In this document: in pieces, positions 1 to 8,199 of the stretch
How the letters are laid out: every line of letters starts with the position of its first letter
How positions within the stretch are numbered: position 1 is the first letter of the stretch
Origin: Salinimicrobium sp049680855
GTDB taxonomy: Bacteria; Bacteroidota; Bacteroidia; Flavobacteriales; Flavobacteriaceae
Direction: 5' to 3'
Assembly (NCBI RefSeq): GCF_049680855.1
Contig: NZ_JBMPGS010000002.1
Span: 1 to 64,000, forward strand
Length of the DNA: 64,000 bases
The notes under the pieces: model-generated
What the model was told of the DNA's origin: nothing
Databases searched by the model: none
What the model saw: the letters and a program-made list of their open reading frames with translations, nothing else
Translations under genes and position numbers: made by a program

Positions 1-33
1 GTACTGCATCTCGTGGGAGAGTATGTCGCCGCC
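1..33 (+). rRNA. 5S ribosomal RNA, 3' end (partial)
   Basis: The first 33 bases match the 3' end of a bacterial 5S rRNA, including the conserved GGGAGAGTA...GTCGCCGCC arm, and run straight into a T tract and a terminator. The rest of the rRNA operon lies outside the window to the left. The call rests on recognition of the conserved 5S tail only. Confidence 0.85.
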
Positions 34-41
34 TTTTTTTT

Positions 42-77
42 AAACCCTTCATCATGAATTTGATGAAGGGTTTTTTT
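42..77 (+). terminator. rRNA operon terminator
   Basis: A perfect 13-bp stem (42-54 with 61-73) with a 6-base loop is followed by a run of T to 77. It lies just after the 5S 3' end and fits an intrinsic terminator of the rRNA operon. Confidence 0.85.
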
Positions 78-393
78 ATGGAGTAAAGTGAAACAAAAAG
101 AAGAGAAATACCTAGAGAGAACTGCCTAGTAAAGGAACTTTTATCGTAAATCAAGTATTGCTTTTTCTATCGCAGGAGGGCCCTGAGATTGATGTTTAAA
201 TAATTTTTAATGTAAGACTGAAAAACATCTTTTTTAATGTTAGAATTAAATCAGTAGATTCTAAAGGTAAAGGCAGTAAAAATATATAGTAGAGGAAGAG
301 GAGAGAACTTTAAGATTTGAAAAATCATTGAAAACGTATTGATGATGAACCGTTATTCTCCGTTAGACATGAATATTCCAAACTTAAAAAATA
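78..393. other. Intergenic stretch without recognisable content
   Basis: About 315 bases of AT-rich sequence between the rRNA terminator and the end of the DUF4268 gene. I see no open frame of useful length on either strand, no clear hairpin with a T tract and no clear -7 box. No function is proposed. Confidence 0.5.
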
Positions 394-822
394 CTATTGA
401 TCAATGAAATCTCTGTATTCTATAAAAAAGCTCTCTAAAAGATCCATTTTTGAAGCTAGCCATTCTTGAACCCTTGGCCAGTCGTTTTTATTGTGGATGT
501 TGACATTTTCTCTCTGTAAAAATGCTCTTGAAATTACTTTTCCATTCTCTAATTCATATTCTTTATCGAACATTATTTCAGGAAGAAAGTCTTCTTTTAA
601 AATGGATTGCAGACTTTGAATCTTTTCATAGTAATATTCCCGAAATACTTCATCACTAGACGTGCTTTCTATGGCTACTTCCGCATACTTCCTGGTGAAA
701 TCAAATTTGAGACTGAGGTCTTTTATCCTGGTATTGTATAAAAGCCATTTTCGGGGATAGTTTTTTCCGAAGCTGATCCAGAATTCCTGACGTATTTTTT
801 TTGATTCTTCGCGACTGTACAT
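394..822 (-). CDS. DUF4268 domain-containing protein
   Basis: A 142-residue soluble protein with no signal peptide or membrane segment. The N-terminus (MYSREESKKIRQEFWISFGK, then a PRKWLLY stretch) is the pattern I recall for the DUF4268 family, often found as a stand-alone protein in flavobacteria; the length fits. The family has no established biochemical role that I know of, and some members are linked to restriction-like proteins, so no function is assigned. It points toward the rRNA operon and is separated by 65 bases from the next gene on the same strand, so it may be co-transcribed with the ZIP-like gene behind it. Confidence 0.75.
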   Translation of the reverse strand: MYSREESKKIRQEFWISFGKNYPRKWLLYNTRIKDLSLKFDFTRKYAEVAIESTSSDEVFREYYYEKIQSLQSILKEDFLPEIMFDKEYELENGKVISRAFLQRENVNIHNKNDWPRVQEWLASKMDLLESFFIEYRDFIDQ

Positions 823-887
823 TTTAGTTTAAAATATAAAGAAATTATCTTCTCGAAAAGGACGATTTAAACATCATTTTTGAAGCA

Positions 888-1556
888 TCATGCAAAGTAG
901 GCAAGTATTATTCCGGCGATGATGGCCAGTAATTTCCCTGCATTGAACTTGTGATTTTTTGAAGCCTCAAAAATGATCGTTGTCGAAATATGAAGAAAAA
1001 TACCTATTACAACTGCATTTATGGAAACTTCATATTTCTGCAATGTCTCAAATGTATGGTTTAACCAACTGCCCAACGGAGTCATAAGCGCAAAAAATAT
1101 GAGGAAGATCCCGGTTTTGGTCTTATTGATATTTGATTTTATTAAAAAGCTGGCAAGAATAACAGCCACAGGTATTTTATGTAAAACAACTCCGTGCAAC
1201 AGGTGTTCCCTCTCGTTCAATGGAAATCCTTCCAATAAAGAGTGTGCACAGAGACTTAGTAGTAGTAACCAGGGAAATTTTGTGCTGTTCTCATCATGAT
1301 GCAGGTGCCCGTGTTCAGCACCGCGTGATAGGAATTCGAGCAATATTTGAACTAGAATCCCGGCCATGATAAGAATGCCCACATGAGCATTGCCGGACCC
1401 ATAAACATCTGGAAGAAATTCAAAAACGGTTACAGATAAAAGATAGGCTCCACTAAAAGCAAGTAATAATTTCAACCCGAGTTGATTTCTGGGTCTTAAA
1501 AATAGTGCAGTTAAAAAGCCAATAAAGACAGATAATATAGGGAGTAGATATATCAT
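888..1556 (-). CDS. ZIP-family-like metal transporter
   Basis: A 222-residue integral membrane protein with about seven to eight hydrophobic segments. A histidine-rich loop at residues 82-89 (HGHLHHDE) and an HSLLEG motif at 105-110 match the loop and transmembrane segment 4 of ZIP divalent cation transporters (zinc, iron, manganese uptake across the inner membrane). The segment 5 motif, normally HEIPxG-like, reads HKIPVA at 126-131, so one acidic ligand is missing and transport activity or specificity may differ. The start codon overlaps the stop codon of the upstream methyltransferase by one base (TAATG), which suggests translational coupling. Family assignment is fairly firm; substrate is unknown. 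Confidence 0.8.
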   Translation of the reverse strand: MIYLLPILSVFIGFLTALFLRPRNQLGLKLLLAFSGAYLLSVTVFEFLPDVYGSGNAHVGILIMAGILVQILLEFLSRGAEHGHLHHDENSTKFPWLLLLSLCAHSLLEGFPLNEREHLLHGVVLHKIPVAVILASFLIKSNINKTKTGIFLIFFALMTPLGSWLNHTFETLQKYEVSINAVVIGIFLHISTTIIFEASKNHKFNAGKLLAIIAGIILAYFA

Positions 1557-2287
1557 TAGCGAAAAATCAGGATAAGACGATCTGATTCTATTTCTGAGAA
1601 ATTTTCAAGGTGATAATTTCCAAAGCAATGCAACAAAGTTATTCCTGCACGATCAAAATATTTTTTAAAATGTTTAAGGGTGAGGGCTTTGACTTTTTCG
1701 GTGTAATTAAAACTTTCTCCTCTATCCTGAAAAGAAATATTCTTGAAGATGTAACCATTCTGGAAGGTTCGGGTGATATGGAATTCTATTCCTTTCACAG
1801 TTTTGACTTCAGAAGGTACAAGACTTGAAATTACCTTTTCTACATTCATAAAATCTATGACTCCGTAACCGTTGCAGGCTGTTTCAGCCTTTATTGCCTG
1901 GATGGTGCGGAAATTATCTTCTTCTTCATGAAAATATCCAAAACTAGTAAAAAGGTTTAAAACCGCATCAAATTTCGTATCCATTGGTTTACACATATCA
2001 TGAACCTCAAAATTCAAACTGCTGTTTTCGAATTGTTTGGCAAACGCAATGCTATTCAGGGAGAGATCTACTCCCGTTACATTAAAACCTAATTGATTTA
2101 AAAAAATGGAATGCCTGCCTTTTCCACAAGCGAGATCAAGGATCTTCGCGTTAGGTTTCAGATCAAGGAAATTAGTGAGTTTTTTCATAAAAAATCCGGC
2201 TTCTTCATAGCCGCGATCCCTGTACAAAATGTGGTAGTAAGGCGTGTTGAACCACGAAGAAAACCAGTTTTTTCCTGTTTTTGTCAT
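1556..2287 (-). CDS. Class I SAM-dependent methyltransferase
   Basis: A soluble protein of about 243 residues with a glycine-rich SAM-binding motif I (ILDLACGKGRHS, near residue 50) followed by an acidic residue at the end of strand 2 (TGVDLS). The N-terminal pattern NWFSSWFNTPYYHILY is typical of a Bacteroidota methyltransferase group whose substrate is unknown to me. A TTG start nine bases further up is open, but it falls inside a -7 promoter box, so ATG at 2287 is preferred. The gene is coupled to the ZIP-like gene downstream and divergent from the THUMP methyltransferase. Confidence 0.8.
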   Translation of the reverse strand: MTKTGKNWFSSWFNTPYYHILYRDRGYEEAGFFMKKLTNFLDLKPNAKILDLACGKGRHSIFLNQLGFNVTGVDLSLNSIAFAKQFENSSLNFEVHDMCKPMDTKFDAVLNLFTSFGYFHEEEDNFRTIQAIKAETACNGYGVIDFMNVEKVISSLVPSEVKTVKGIEFHITRTFQNGYIFKNISFQDRGESFNYTEKVKALTLKHFKKYFDRAGITLLHCFGNYHLENFSEIESDRLILIFR

Positions 2288-2312
2288 ATCGGGCAAAATT
2301 AACGTATTTTTG
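2281..2312 (+). promoter_or_regulatory. Promoter of the THUMP methyltransferase gene
   Basis: TTG at 2281-2283 and TATTTTTG at 2305-2312 are 21 bases apart and match the Bacteroidota -33/-7 elements. The start would fall near 2318, giving a leader of about 15 bases. The box lies next to the divergent -7 box at 2294-2301, so the two promoters overlap. Confidence 0.55.
2294..2301 (-). promoter_or_regulatory. -7 promoter box for the methyltransferase gene
   Basis: The minus strand reads TAATTTTG, an exact match to the Bacteroidota -7 consensus TAnnTTTG. Only six bases separate it from ATG 2287, so the mRNA may be leaderless. Confidence 0.5.
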
Positions 2313-2332
2313 CCTCTCAGAGGAATGATCTT

Positions 2333-3487
2333 ATGGGAAATAATTTTAAAATGTTGGCAAAAACGCTCTACGGATTTGAGCCGGTACTTGCTAAAGAATT
2401 AAGAAATTTAGGTGCAATTGAAGTGAAGGAAGGTGTTCGTTCTGTATCTTTTTATGGCGACATCGGCTTTATGTACAAGGCAAATTTATCTCTAAGAACA
2501 GCCATAAAAATCCTGAAACCTTATGCTTCTTTTAAAGTATATTCGGAAGAAGATCTTTACAAAGAGATTTATAAAATAAACTGGGAAGAACTTCTGGGTC
2601 CTACAGATACTTTAGCCATTGACGCTACTGTACATTCAGATAGATTTACGCATTCCAAGTACGTTGCATTAAAGTCTAAAGATGCTATTGTAGACCGTTT
2701 TAGAGACAAGTATGGAAAAAGACCGGGAATCGATCTTGATTTTCCCACTTTGCGACTGAATATTCATATTGAAAAAAATAATTGTACCGTTTCGCTTGAC
2801 AGTTCCGGCCAATCCCTGCACAAGCGCGGTTATAAGTCGGCAACTAATATTGCGCCTATAAACGAAGTTTTGGCTGCAGGAATGCTTTTACTTTCGGGCT
2901 GGGACGGGCAATGTGATTTCCTTGATCCAATGTGCGGTAGTGGAACCATTCTTATTGAAGCAGCAATGATCGCTTGTAATATTCCGCCGAACTTAAACAG
3001 GAAAGAATTTGCTTTTGAAAAGTGGCAGGACTGGGATGAAGATCTATTCGAAAAAATTGAAGCTTCCGTTTTAAAGAAGATGCGAGATTTCCATTTTACA
3101 ATAAAGGGATATGACAAAGCTCCTTCTGCCATCAGAAAGGCGCAGGACAATATAGATAATGCCAATTTATCTGAATTTATCACCGTGGAGCAGCAGGATT
3201 TCTTTGAAAGTGAAAAGACTACTGAGCGTCACCTGCATATGGTGTTCAATCCGCCGTATGGGGAAAGGCTAAACATCGATATGCCGGTATTTTACAAAGC
3301 AATAGGTGATACCCTGAAGCAAAATTTCCCTGGAACTCAATCCTGGTTCATCACTTCCAATCTTGAAGCGATAAAACATGTTGGTTTACGTCCTTCCAGA
3401 AAAATCAAGCTTTATAACGGTGCTTTGGAGTCCAAGCTGCTAAAGTATGAGATCTATGAAGGCTCAAAAAAGGCAAAAAAGAATTGA
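2333..3487 (+). CDS. THUMP-domain class I SAM-dependent RNA methyltransferase (RlmL-like)
   Basis: A 384-residue protein. The N-terminal half (about 1-165) fits a THUMP RNA-binding region. The C-terminal half carries motif I DPMCGSGTILIEAA near residues 197-210 and the catalytic FNPPYGERL (NPPY) motif near 306-314, as in N2-guanine RNA methyltransferases. It corresponds to the RlmL half of E. coli RlmKL, which makes m2G2445 in 23S rRNA; the RlmK half is absent, as is usual outside Gammaproteobacteria. Substrate is inferred from the family. It is monocistronic and convergent with the DUF6048 gene. Confidence 0.88.
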   Translation: MGNNFKMLAKTLYGFEPVLAKELRNLGAIEVKEGVRSVSFYGDIGFMYKANLSLRTAIKILKPYASFKVYSEEDLYKEIYKINWEELLGPTDTLAIDATVHSDRFTHSKYVALKSKDAIVDRFRDKYGKRPGIDLDFPTLRLNIHIEKNNCTVSLDSSGQSLHKRGYKSATNIAPINEVLAAGMLLLSGWDGQCDFLDPMCGSGTILIEAAMIACNIPPNLNRKEFAFEKWQDWDEDLFEKIEASVLKKMRDFHFTIKGYDKAPSAIRKAQDNIDNANLSEFITVEQQDFFESEKTTERHLHMVFNPPYGERLNIDMPVFYKAIGDTLKQNFPGTQSWFITSNLEAIKHVGLRPSRKIKLYNGALESKLLKYEIYEGSKKAKKN

Positions 3488-3499
3488 TTTCTAAAATCT

Positions 3500-4213
3500 T
3501 TATAATTTGTATAACGGAATCAGGTAGGAGATGGAATAACCATATCCTACGCCTATAGAACTTCCATCATAAGTGCGGTGAAATCCCGGAATGTAGAGAT
3601 TGTCGAAATTTCCGGGAGTGGACTGGCCAAGGCGGCGCTTCAATTCCACATGTGTTCCCAGGTAAAGATTGTTCAATACCTCTACTTTGATTCCCAATTG
3701 AAATTCCAGCCAGTTTGCCGTTAAATTACTGTATTCCTGAGTTTCTATTCTTGTATCCCTTTCAAAATAGGGGTCACGTGTATAAATGGAGTAACTTTCC
3801 AGTTCTGAAGTAAAGGAAGAAAACGCATAGCGCAGACCTACATAGATAAGATTTTGCATTCCTCTCCAGTTCTCGTAAACGTTATAATCTGCACCAAGTT
3901 TTATGTAGCTTCCGTTCGCGCTTGCAGTAACATTTTCTTCAATAATGCGGTCTTTTTCATTCCCCAATTCTGCAGCGAGATAATAATTTTTATAAATGCG
4001 GTAATCGCCTTTCACTTCGAGCCCGCGGTAATCTTCATCAAACATGCTGCGAATAGGTTTTGAAATATCAATACCTACTCTTAATCCATATTTTTCCCTG
4101 TATTTTAACGAATCCTGCAAAGGTTCCTGTCGATTTTCCTGTGCAGCTACTTCCGAAGAAAACAACCAGGAAAAGCTAATGAGTAAGAAAAATATGGGCG
4201 TCTTCAGTTTCAT
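3500..4213 (-). CDS. DUF6048 family outer-membrane-like protein
   Basis: A 237-residue protein with a clear signal peptide (residues 1-24, ending SEVAAQ). The mature part has alternating aromatic and polar residues with many glycines (for example IKLGADYNVYENWRG, then GVGYGYSISYLIPLY at the C-terminus), which fits a small outer-membrane beta-barrel. I recognise it as the DUF6048 protein that follows DUF6452 and rlmD in flavobacteria. Its start lies 38 bases inside the DUF6452 gene. Role unknown; a periplasmic or outer-membrane place is inferred from the signal and composition. Confidence 0.8.
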   Translation of the reverse strand: MKLKTPIFFLLISFSWLFSSEVAAQENRQEPLQDSLKYREKYGLRVGIDISKPIRSMFDEDYRGLEVKGDYRIYKNYYLAAELGNEKDRIIEENVTASANGSYIKLGADYNVYENWRGMQNLIYVGLRYAFSSFTSELESYSIYTRDPYFERDTRIETQEYSNLTANWLEFQLGIKVEVLNNLYLGTHVELKRRLGQSTPGNFDNLYIPGFHRTYDGSSIGVGYGYSISYLIPLYKL

Positions 4214-4667
4214 TTATTATATCGTTTTGTTCAACAGATTCTGTTAAGATCCAATTTTCTTCATCTTCTATTATTTCTACATCCATGTCCAGATAATTTA
4301 CTACAAATCCGCAGGCGCGATTCAGATATTCTGGAGAGGGATTGTATGAAAAGGAAATGGTGTCTACATTTTCTGTATCGGTGCCACTGTTTCTAATAAA
4401 GCGGTAGCTGGTGGCATTTTCATTGGTTCTTAGAGGTATGCTAATCCTGTTCGTGGTAACAGGACCAAAAAGGGTGTCTTCTTCTCCTATGGCTTGTAAA
4501 AGCAAACCCTGGACTGCAGTTAAAGTTTCTTCATCTTCATCATCATAAAATTCAATGATTAGAAGAGGGGTAACTTCAGTTCCTTCGGGACAAATATCAT
4601 CTTTTTGACAATTTAAAAAGACCAAACAAAGAAGAAGTGGCAGCAAAAAGTTCTTCAGTTTTTTCAT
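4176..4667 (-). CDS. DUF6452 family lipoprotein
   Basis: A 163-residue protein starting MKKLKN with a short hydrophobic stretch and a lipobox LVFLNC, so it should be lipidated and held in the envelope. The rest is acidic. ATG 4667 is chosen because it overlaps the rlmD stop codon (TGA 4666-4664) as ATGA, a classic coupling; the longer open frame would start inside rlmD without a signal at its terminus. The gene then overlaps DUF6048 by 38 bases, so rlmD, DUF6452 and DUF6048 form a tight operon. Function unknown. Confidence 0.8.
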   Translation of the reverse strand: MKKLKNFLLPLLLCLVFLNCQKDDICPEGTEVTPLLIIEFYDDEDEETLTAVQGLLLQAIGEEDTLFGPVTTNRISIPLRTNENATSYRFIRNSGTDTENVDTISFSYNPSPEYLNRACGFVVNYLDMDVEIIEDEENWILTESVEQNDIINETEDAHIFLTH

Positions 4668-6076
4668 ACTCTTTTTTCTAAGCAAACTACGTTTTCCACA
4701 TGAAAGGTCTGTGGAAACATATCTACGGCCTGCACTTTTGTTACCTTGTAATGCTCGTCCAGCAGGGCAAGATCGCGCGCCTGTGTGGCCGAATTACAAC
4801 TTACATAAACGATGCGCTTTGGCAAGATACCAATAATTTGTGCAACTACATCTTTGTGCATTCCATCGCGGGGAGGATCTGTAATGATCACATCTGGTTG
4901 TCCATGCCTATTAATAAAGTCGGCTGTAAATACCTTTTTCATGTCCCCTGCAAAGAACTCGGTGTTGGTGATATTATTGTTCCTGGCATTTTCTTTTGCA
5001 TCTTCAATGGCTTCGGGCACTGCCTCCACACCAACAACTTTTTTTGCTTTCGCAGCGACAAACTGGGCAATGGTTCCGGTTCCTGTATACAAGTCGTACA
5101 CCAGTTCATTTCCTGAAAGATCTGCAAAGTCACGTGCTATTTTGTACAGTTCGTAAGCTTGTTTGGAATTCGTCTGGTAAAATGACTTGGCATTTATTTT
5201 GAATTTCAGGCCTTCCATTTCTTCGAATATGTGATCGTTTCCGTGGTAACAAAGCACCTCCTGATCATAAATAGTATCGTTTCCTTTTGGGTTAATGACA
5301 TACTGGAGCGAAGTGATTTGCGGAAATTCCCTGATCATAAAATCGAGTAGCAGTTCTCTTTTCTGTTTATCCTCTTCAAAAAACTGAATAAGCACCATGA
5401 TCTCACCAGTGGTAGAAGTTCGAATCATAAGGGTTCGCAACATCCCTTTTTGTTCTCGCGTATTGAAAAAGGGAATTTCATTTGCTATGGCAAATTCTTT
5501 TACTTTATTTCTAATTCCGTTACTCGGCGCCTGTTGCAGGTGACATTCTTTTATATCCAGGATCTTATCCCACATCCCCGGAATATGAAATCCCAGCGCA
5601 TTACGATTTTCTATATCCCTTCCGCTTTGAATTTCTTCCTGAGTAAGCCAGCGGCTGTCGCTGAAGGAGAATTCCATTTTATTGCGATAGAAATAGATTT
5701 CTTTAGAGCCAAGAATAGGAGTGACTTCCGGAAGTTCTATTTTGCCGAGGCGGGTGAGGTTGTTGGTCACCTCCTTCTGTTTGTAGTAAAGCTGGTGTTC
5801 ATACCCCATGAACTGCCATTTGCACCCGCCGCATACGCTAAAGTGTATGCAGGGTGGTTCTACACGTTTATCTGAATATTCATGAAAATTGGTGGCAGTA
5901 CCTTCATAATAAGCTCTTTTTTTTCTCGTGGTTTGTACGTCTACCACATCACCCGGTACTGCATTATTAATGAAAATCACCTTGCCATCTGGTGCCTTTG
6001 CGATACTCTTTCCTTTTGCCCCGGCATCAATCACCGAAAGCTCCTTAAATTCTTTATTTCTTTTCTTTCTTGCCAT
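4664..6076 (-). CDS. rlmD: 23S rRNA (uracil-1939-C5)-methyltransferase RlmD
   Basis: A 470-residue TrmA/RlmD-type uracil methyltransferase. From the chosen start: a basic N-terminus (MARKKRNKEF), a TRAM-like RNA-binding domain to about residue 60, a cysteine cluster (CIHFSVCGGCKW) for a 4Fe-4S centre, then the SAM domain with DLYTGTGTI and the catalytic VSCNSAT motif near the C-terminus, where the cysteine attacks the uracil. The open frame extends 40 codons further up, but that part has no family similarity and covers the promoter, so ATG 6076 is used. First gene of the rlmD-DUF6452-DUF6048 operon. Confidence 0.92.
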   Translation of the reverse strand: MARKKRNKEFKELSVIDAGAKGKSIAKAPDGKVIFINNAVPGDVVDVQTTRKKRAYYEGTATNFHEYSDKRVEPPCIHFSVCGGCKWQFMGYEHQLYYKQKEVTNNLTRLGKIELPEVTPILGSKEIYFYRNKMEFSFSDSRWLTQEEIQSGRDIENRNALGFHIPGMWDKILDIKECHLQQAPSNGIRNKVKEFAIANEIPFFNTREQKGMLRTLMIRTSTTGEIMVLIQFFEEDKQKRELLLDFMIREFPQITSLQYVINPKGNDTIYDQEVLCYHGNDHIFEEMEGLKFKINAKSFYQTNSKQAYELYKIARDFADLSGNELVYDLYTGTGTIAQFVAAKAKKVVGVEAVPEAIEDAKENARNNNITNTEFFAGDMKKVFTADFINRHGQPDVIITDPPRDGMHKDVVAQIIGILPKRIVYVSCNSATQARDLALLDEHYKVTKVQAVDMFPQTFHVENVVCLEKRV

Positions 6077-6080
6077 AGCG

Positions 6081-6088
6081 CAAAAATA
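6081..6088 (-). promoter_or_regulatory. -7 promoter box for rlmD
   Basis: The minus strand reads TATTTTTG, a perfect TAnnTTTG box, with only four bases between its last G and the ATG at 6076. Transcription would begin at or next to the start codon, so a leaderless mRNA is likely. It also supports the short rlmD start. Confidence 0.5.
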
Positions 6089-6251
6089 GGATAAATGCCC
6101 TGGATTTAATAGGGCTTGCATTGAAAAATTCGCCAAACATTTAGTAATTTGCGACTTCTGAATTTGGGATGATTTCTCTCCTCCAAATGCTTCCAAAATG
6201 TGTGGTTAGGAAAGCAGGAATTACTTTTTAATAATGTTTAAAAATCAAAAA

Positions 6252-7496
6252 ATGTCGATTTCAGAAAAAATAACTTCCGAAGAAGCTATCCAGTTAGAAG
6301 ATAAGCATGGAGCCCACAATTACCACCCTTTACCGGTAGTACTTGAGCGTGGGGAAGGTGTACATGTCTGGGATGTGGAAGGAAAGAAATACTACGATTT
6401 TCTTTCGGCTTATTCTGCGGTGAACCAGGGGCATTGTCACCCTAAAATTGTTGGAGCCATGACCCGTCAGGCCGAAACTCTTACCCTTACTTCCAGGGCT
6501 TTTCATAATGATGTGCTTGGAAAGTATGAAAAATTTGCTACCGAGTATTTTAACTTCGATAAGCTGTTGCCAATGAATACGGGAGCAGAAGCTGTTGAAA
6601 CGGCGATAAAAATTGCCCGTAAGTGGGCTTATGAAAGAAAAGGGGTCAAAGAGACTGAAGCGCAGATCGTGGTTTGTGAAAATAATTTCCACGGAAGAAC
6701 GACTACTATTATTTCTTTTTCAAATGATGAAGGTGCCCGAAAGAATTTTGGCCCATATACTCCGGGATTTCTAAAGATCCCTTATGATGATCCAGATGCG
6801 CTTGAGGAAGTGCTTAAAAACAATGATAACATTGCCGGATTCCTGGTAGAGCCAATCCAGGGAGAAGCCGGTGTCTATGTTCCTTCTGAAGGATTCTTGA
6901 CGAGAGCGAAAGAATTGTGTGAGAAGCACAATATTCTTTTCATTGCAGATGAAGTACAAACTGGAATTGCCAGAACCGGTAAATTACTGGCTGTAGATCA
7001 TGAGGAAATAAAGCCTGATGTATTAATCCTTGGAAAAGCCATTTCAGGAGGTGTTTATCCGGTCTCTGCCGTGCTTACAGATAATGAAGTGATGGACGTC
7101 ATTCAGCCCGGGCAACACGGTTCCACTTTTGGAGGAAACCCTGTGGCTTGTGCGGTGGCAATGGCCGCCCTGGAAGTGATAAGAGATGAAAATCTGGCCG
7201 AAAATGCCGAAAAACTTGGGCATCTTTTCCGAAGAAAATTGAATGATTTCATCCGCACATCCAGCATTGTGAATCTCGTAAGAGGTAAAGGTCTCTTAAA
7301 TGCCATTGTCATCAATGATTCTGAAGACAGCTCTACCGCGTGGGATATTTGCATGAAACTTAAGGAAAATGGATTACTTGCAAAGCCAACTCACGGAAAT
7401 ATCATTCGGTTTGCACCTCCATTGGTAATGAACGAAGAGCAGTTGAACGAATGTGTTGATATTATTACAAAAACACTACAGGAGTTCGAAAAATAG
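6252..7496 (+). CDS. rocD: Ornithine--oxo-acid transaminase
   Basis: A PLP-dependent class III aminotransferase of 414 residues that moves the delta-amino group of ornithine to 2-oxoglutarate, giving glutamate semialdehyde (arginine and proline metabolism, cytosol). Visible motifs are DFLSAYSAVNQGH, NTGAEAVETAIK, the FIADEVQTG aspartate that holds the PLP ring nitrogen, and LILGKAISGG with the Schiff-base lysine (K262). Start MSISEK at 6252 lines up with the usual family N-terminus; ATG 6234 six codons earlier is also open. It is divergent from rlmD and monocistronic, ending at a strong terminator. Confidence 0.93.
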   Translation: MSISEKITSEEAIQLEDKHGAHNYHPLPVVLERGEGVHVWDVEGKKYYDFLSAYSAVNQGHCHPKIVGAMTRQAETLTLTSRAFHNDVLGKYEKFATEYFNFDKLLPMNTGAEAVETAIKIARKWAYERKGVKETEAQIVVCENNFHGRTTTIISFSNDEGARKNFGPYTPGFLKIPYDDPDALEEVLKNNDNIAGFLVEPIQGEAGVYVPSEGFLTRAKELCEKHNILFIADEVQTGIARTGKLLAVDHEEIKPDVLILGKAISGGVYPVSAVLTDNEVMDVIQPGQHGSTFGGNPVACAVAMAALEVIRDENLAENAEKLGHLFRRKLNDFIRTSSIVNLVRGKGLLNAIVINDSEDSSTAWDICMKLKENGLLAKPTHGNIIRFAPPLVMNEEQLNECVDIITKTLQEFEK

Positions 7497-7522
7497 CATT
7501 TTTGCTGAATATTATGAAAAAC

Positions 7523-7550
7523 AAAAAGGCTGCCTTAGGCAGCCTTTTTT
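7523..7550. terminator. Terminator between rocD and the CCC-motif gene
   Basis: A 7-bp GC stem (7528-7534 with 7538-7544), extended by A/T pairs and followed by six T. Because the flanks are A-rich and T-rich it can serve both convergent genes. Confidence 0.8.
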
Positions 7551-7569
7551 AATATATAGGGTTTGTTTT

Positions 7570-7893
7570 TTATCCACCATATTCTCTCATAATCTCTTCC
7601 TGCATTTCCTGGTAACCTTCAATTCCATAGATCGCAAAATAAACAACCAGTGACAAAATGTAAAGTGTAGACAGTACAATTCCTATAATTGACAGAATGC
7701 GTCCTGTTTTGACATTACTGTAACCCGAATACAGTTCCGGATTTTCCAGGTACGTTTCTTTTGCTTTTTTAGCCATTACAAGTGCTACAATCCCAAAAAC
7801 GAGACCGGGAAGACCATAACAGCAACAGGCGAGCAGTGAGAGAATTCCAAAAATGAGGATGAGTGTTGAATTAGGAACAGATTGTCTTTCCAT
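7570..7893 (-). CDS. CCC-motif membrane protein
   Basis: A 107-residue protein with two or three membrane segments and a triple cysteine at residues 23-25 (LACCCYGLPGLVFG). This is the pattern of the CCC-motif membrane proteins of Bacteroidota, related to DUF4190-like proteins. It ends in a short acidic tail (EMQEEIMREYGG). It is the last gene of a minus-strand unit after the T9SS cargo gene and DUF2752, a common pairing in the phylum. Function unknown. Confidence 0.8.
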   Translation of the reverse strand: MERQSVPNSTLILIFGILSLLACCCYGLPGLVFGIVALVMAKKAKETYLENPELYSGYSNVKTGRILSIIGIVLSTLYILSLVVYFAIYGIEGYQEMQEEIMREYGG

Positions 7894-7910
7894 AGTTTTA
7901 GTGGTTTTGG

Positions 7911-8195
7911 TTAGTTATACATATGGCTCATCTTAACGGCGTAGGCCACAATAATAACAAGCGCATTAAAAAAGATTAGTCCGATTTTAAAATACCAATC
8001 ATGTTTAAATTTATAAAAAAGATTGACAATGAGGAATAAAGTAAGAAAAAGTAAAGAATAAACAGCAGGATACATCTTAAAAGCTGCAGAAAATTCGCCC
8101 TGAAAAACCAGCAGGAGAGCGCGCTGTGCACCGCAACCCAGGCAGTCAATCCCGAACAACTGTTTGTTGAGACAGGGCAACATGAATTCCTCCAT
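7911..8195 (-). CDS. DUF2752 domain-containing membrane protein
   Basis: A 94-residue protein. The N-terminus carries the family's short cysteine-rich motif (LPCLNKQLFGIDCLGCGAQRA), followed by two or three hydrophobic segments. The CxxCGxQR pattern is diagnostic of DUF2752. It begins only four bases after the end of the T9SS cargo gene and is followed 17 bases later by the CCC-motif gene, so the three are likely one transcript. No role is established that I know of. Confidence 0.82.
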   Translation of the reverse strand: MEEFMLPCLNKQLFGIDCLGCGAQRALLLVFQGEFSAAFKMYPAVYSLLFLTLFLIVNLFYKFKHDWYFKIGLIFFNALVIIVAYAVKMSHMYN

Positions 8196-8199
8196 AGAA

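Noticed and set aside
6140..6155. GTAATTTGC before rocD resembles a -7 box.
   Set aside because: The spacing between TA and TTTG is one base short of TAnnTTTG.
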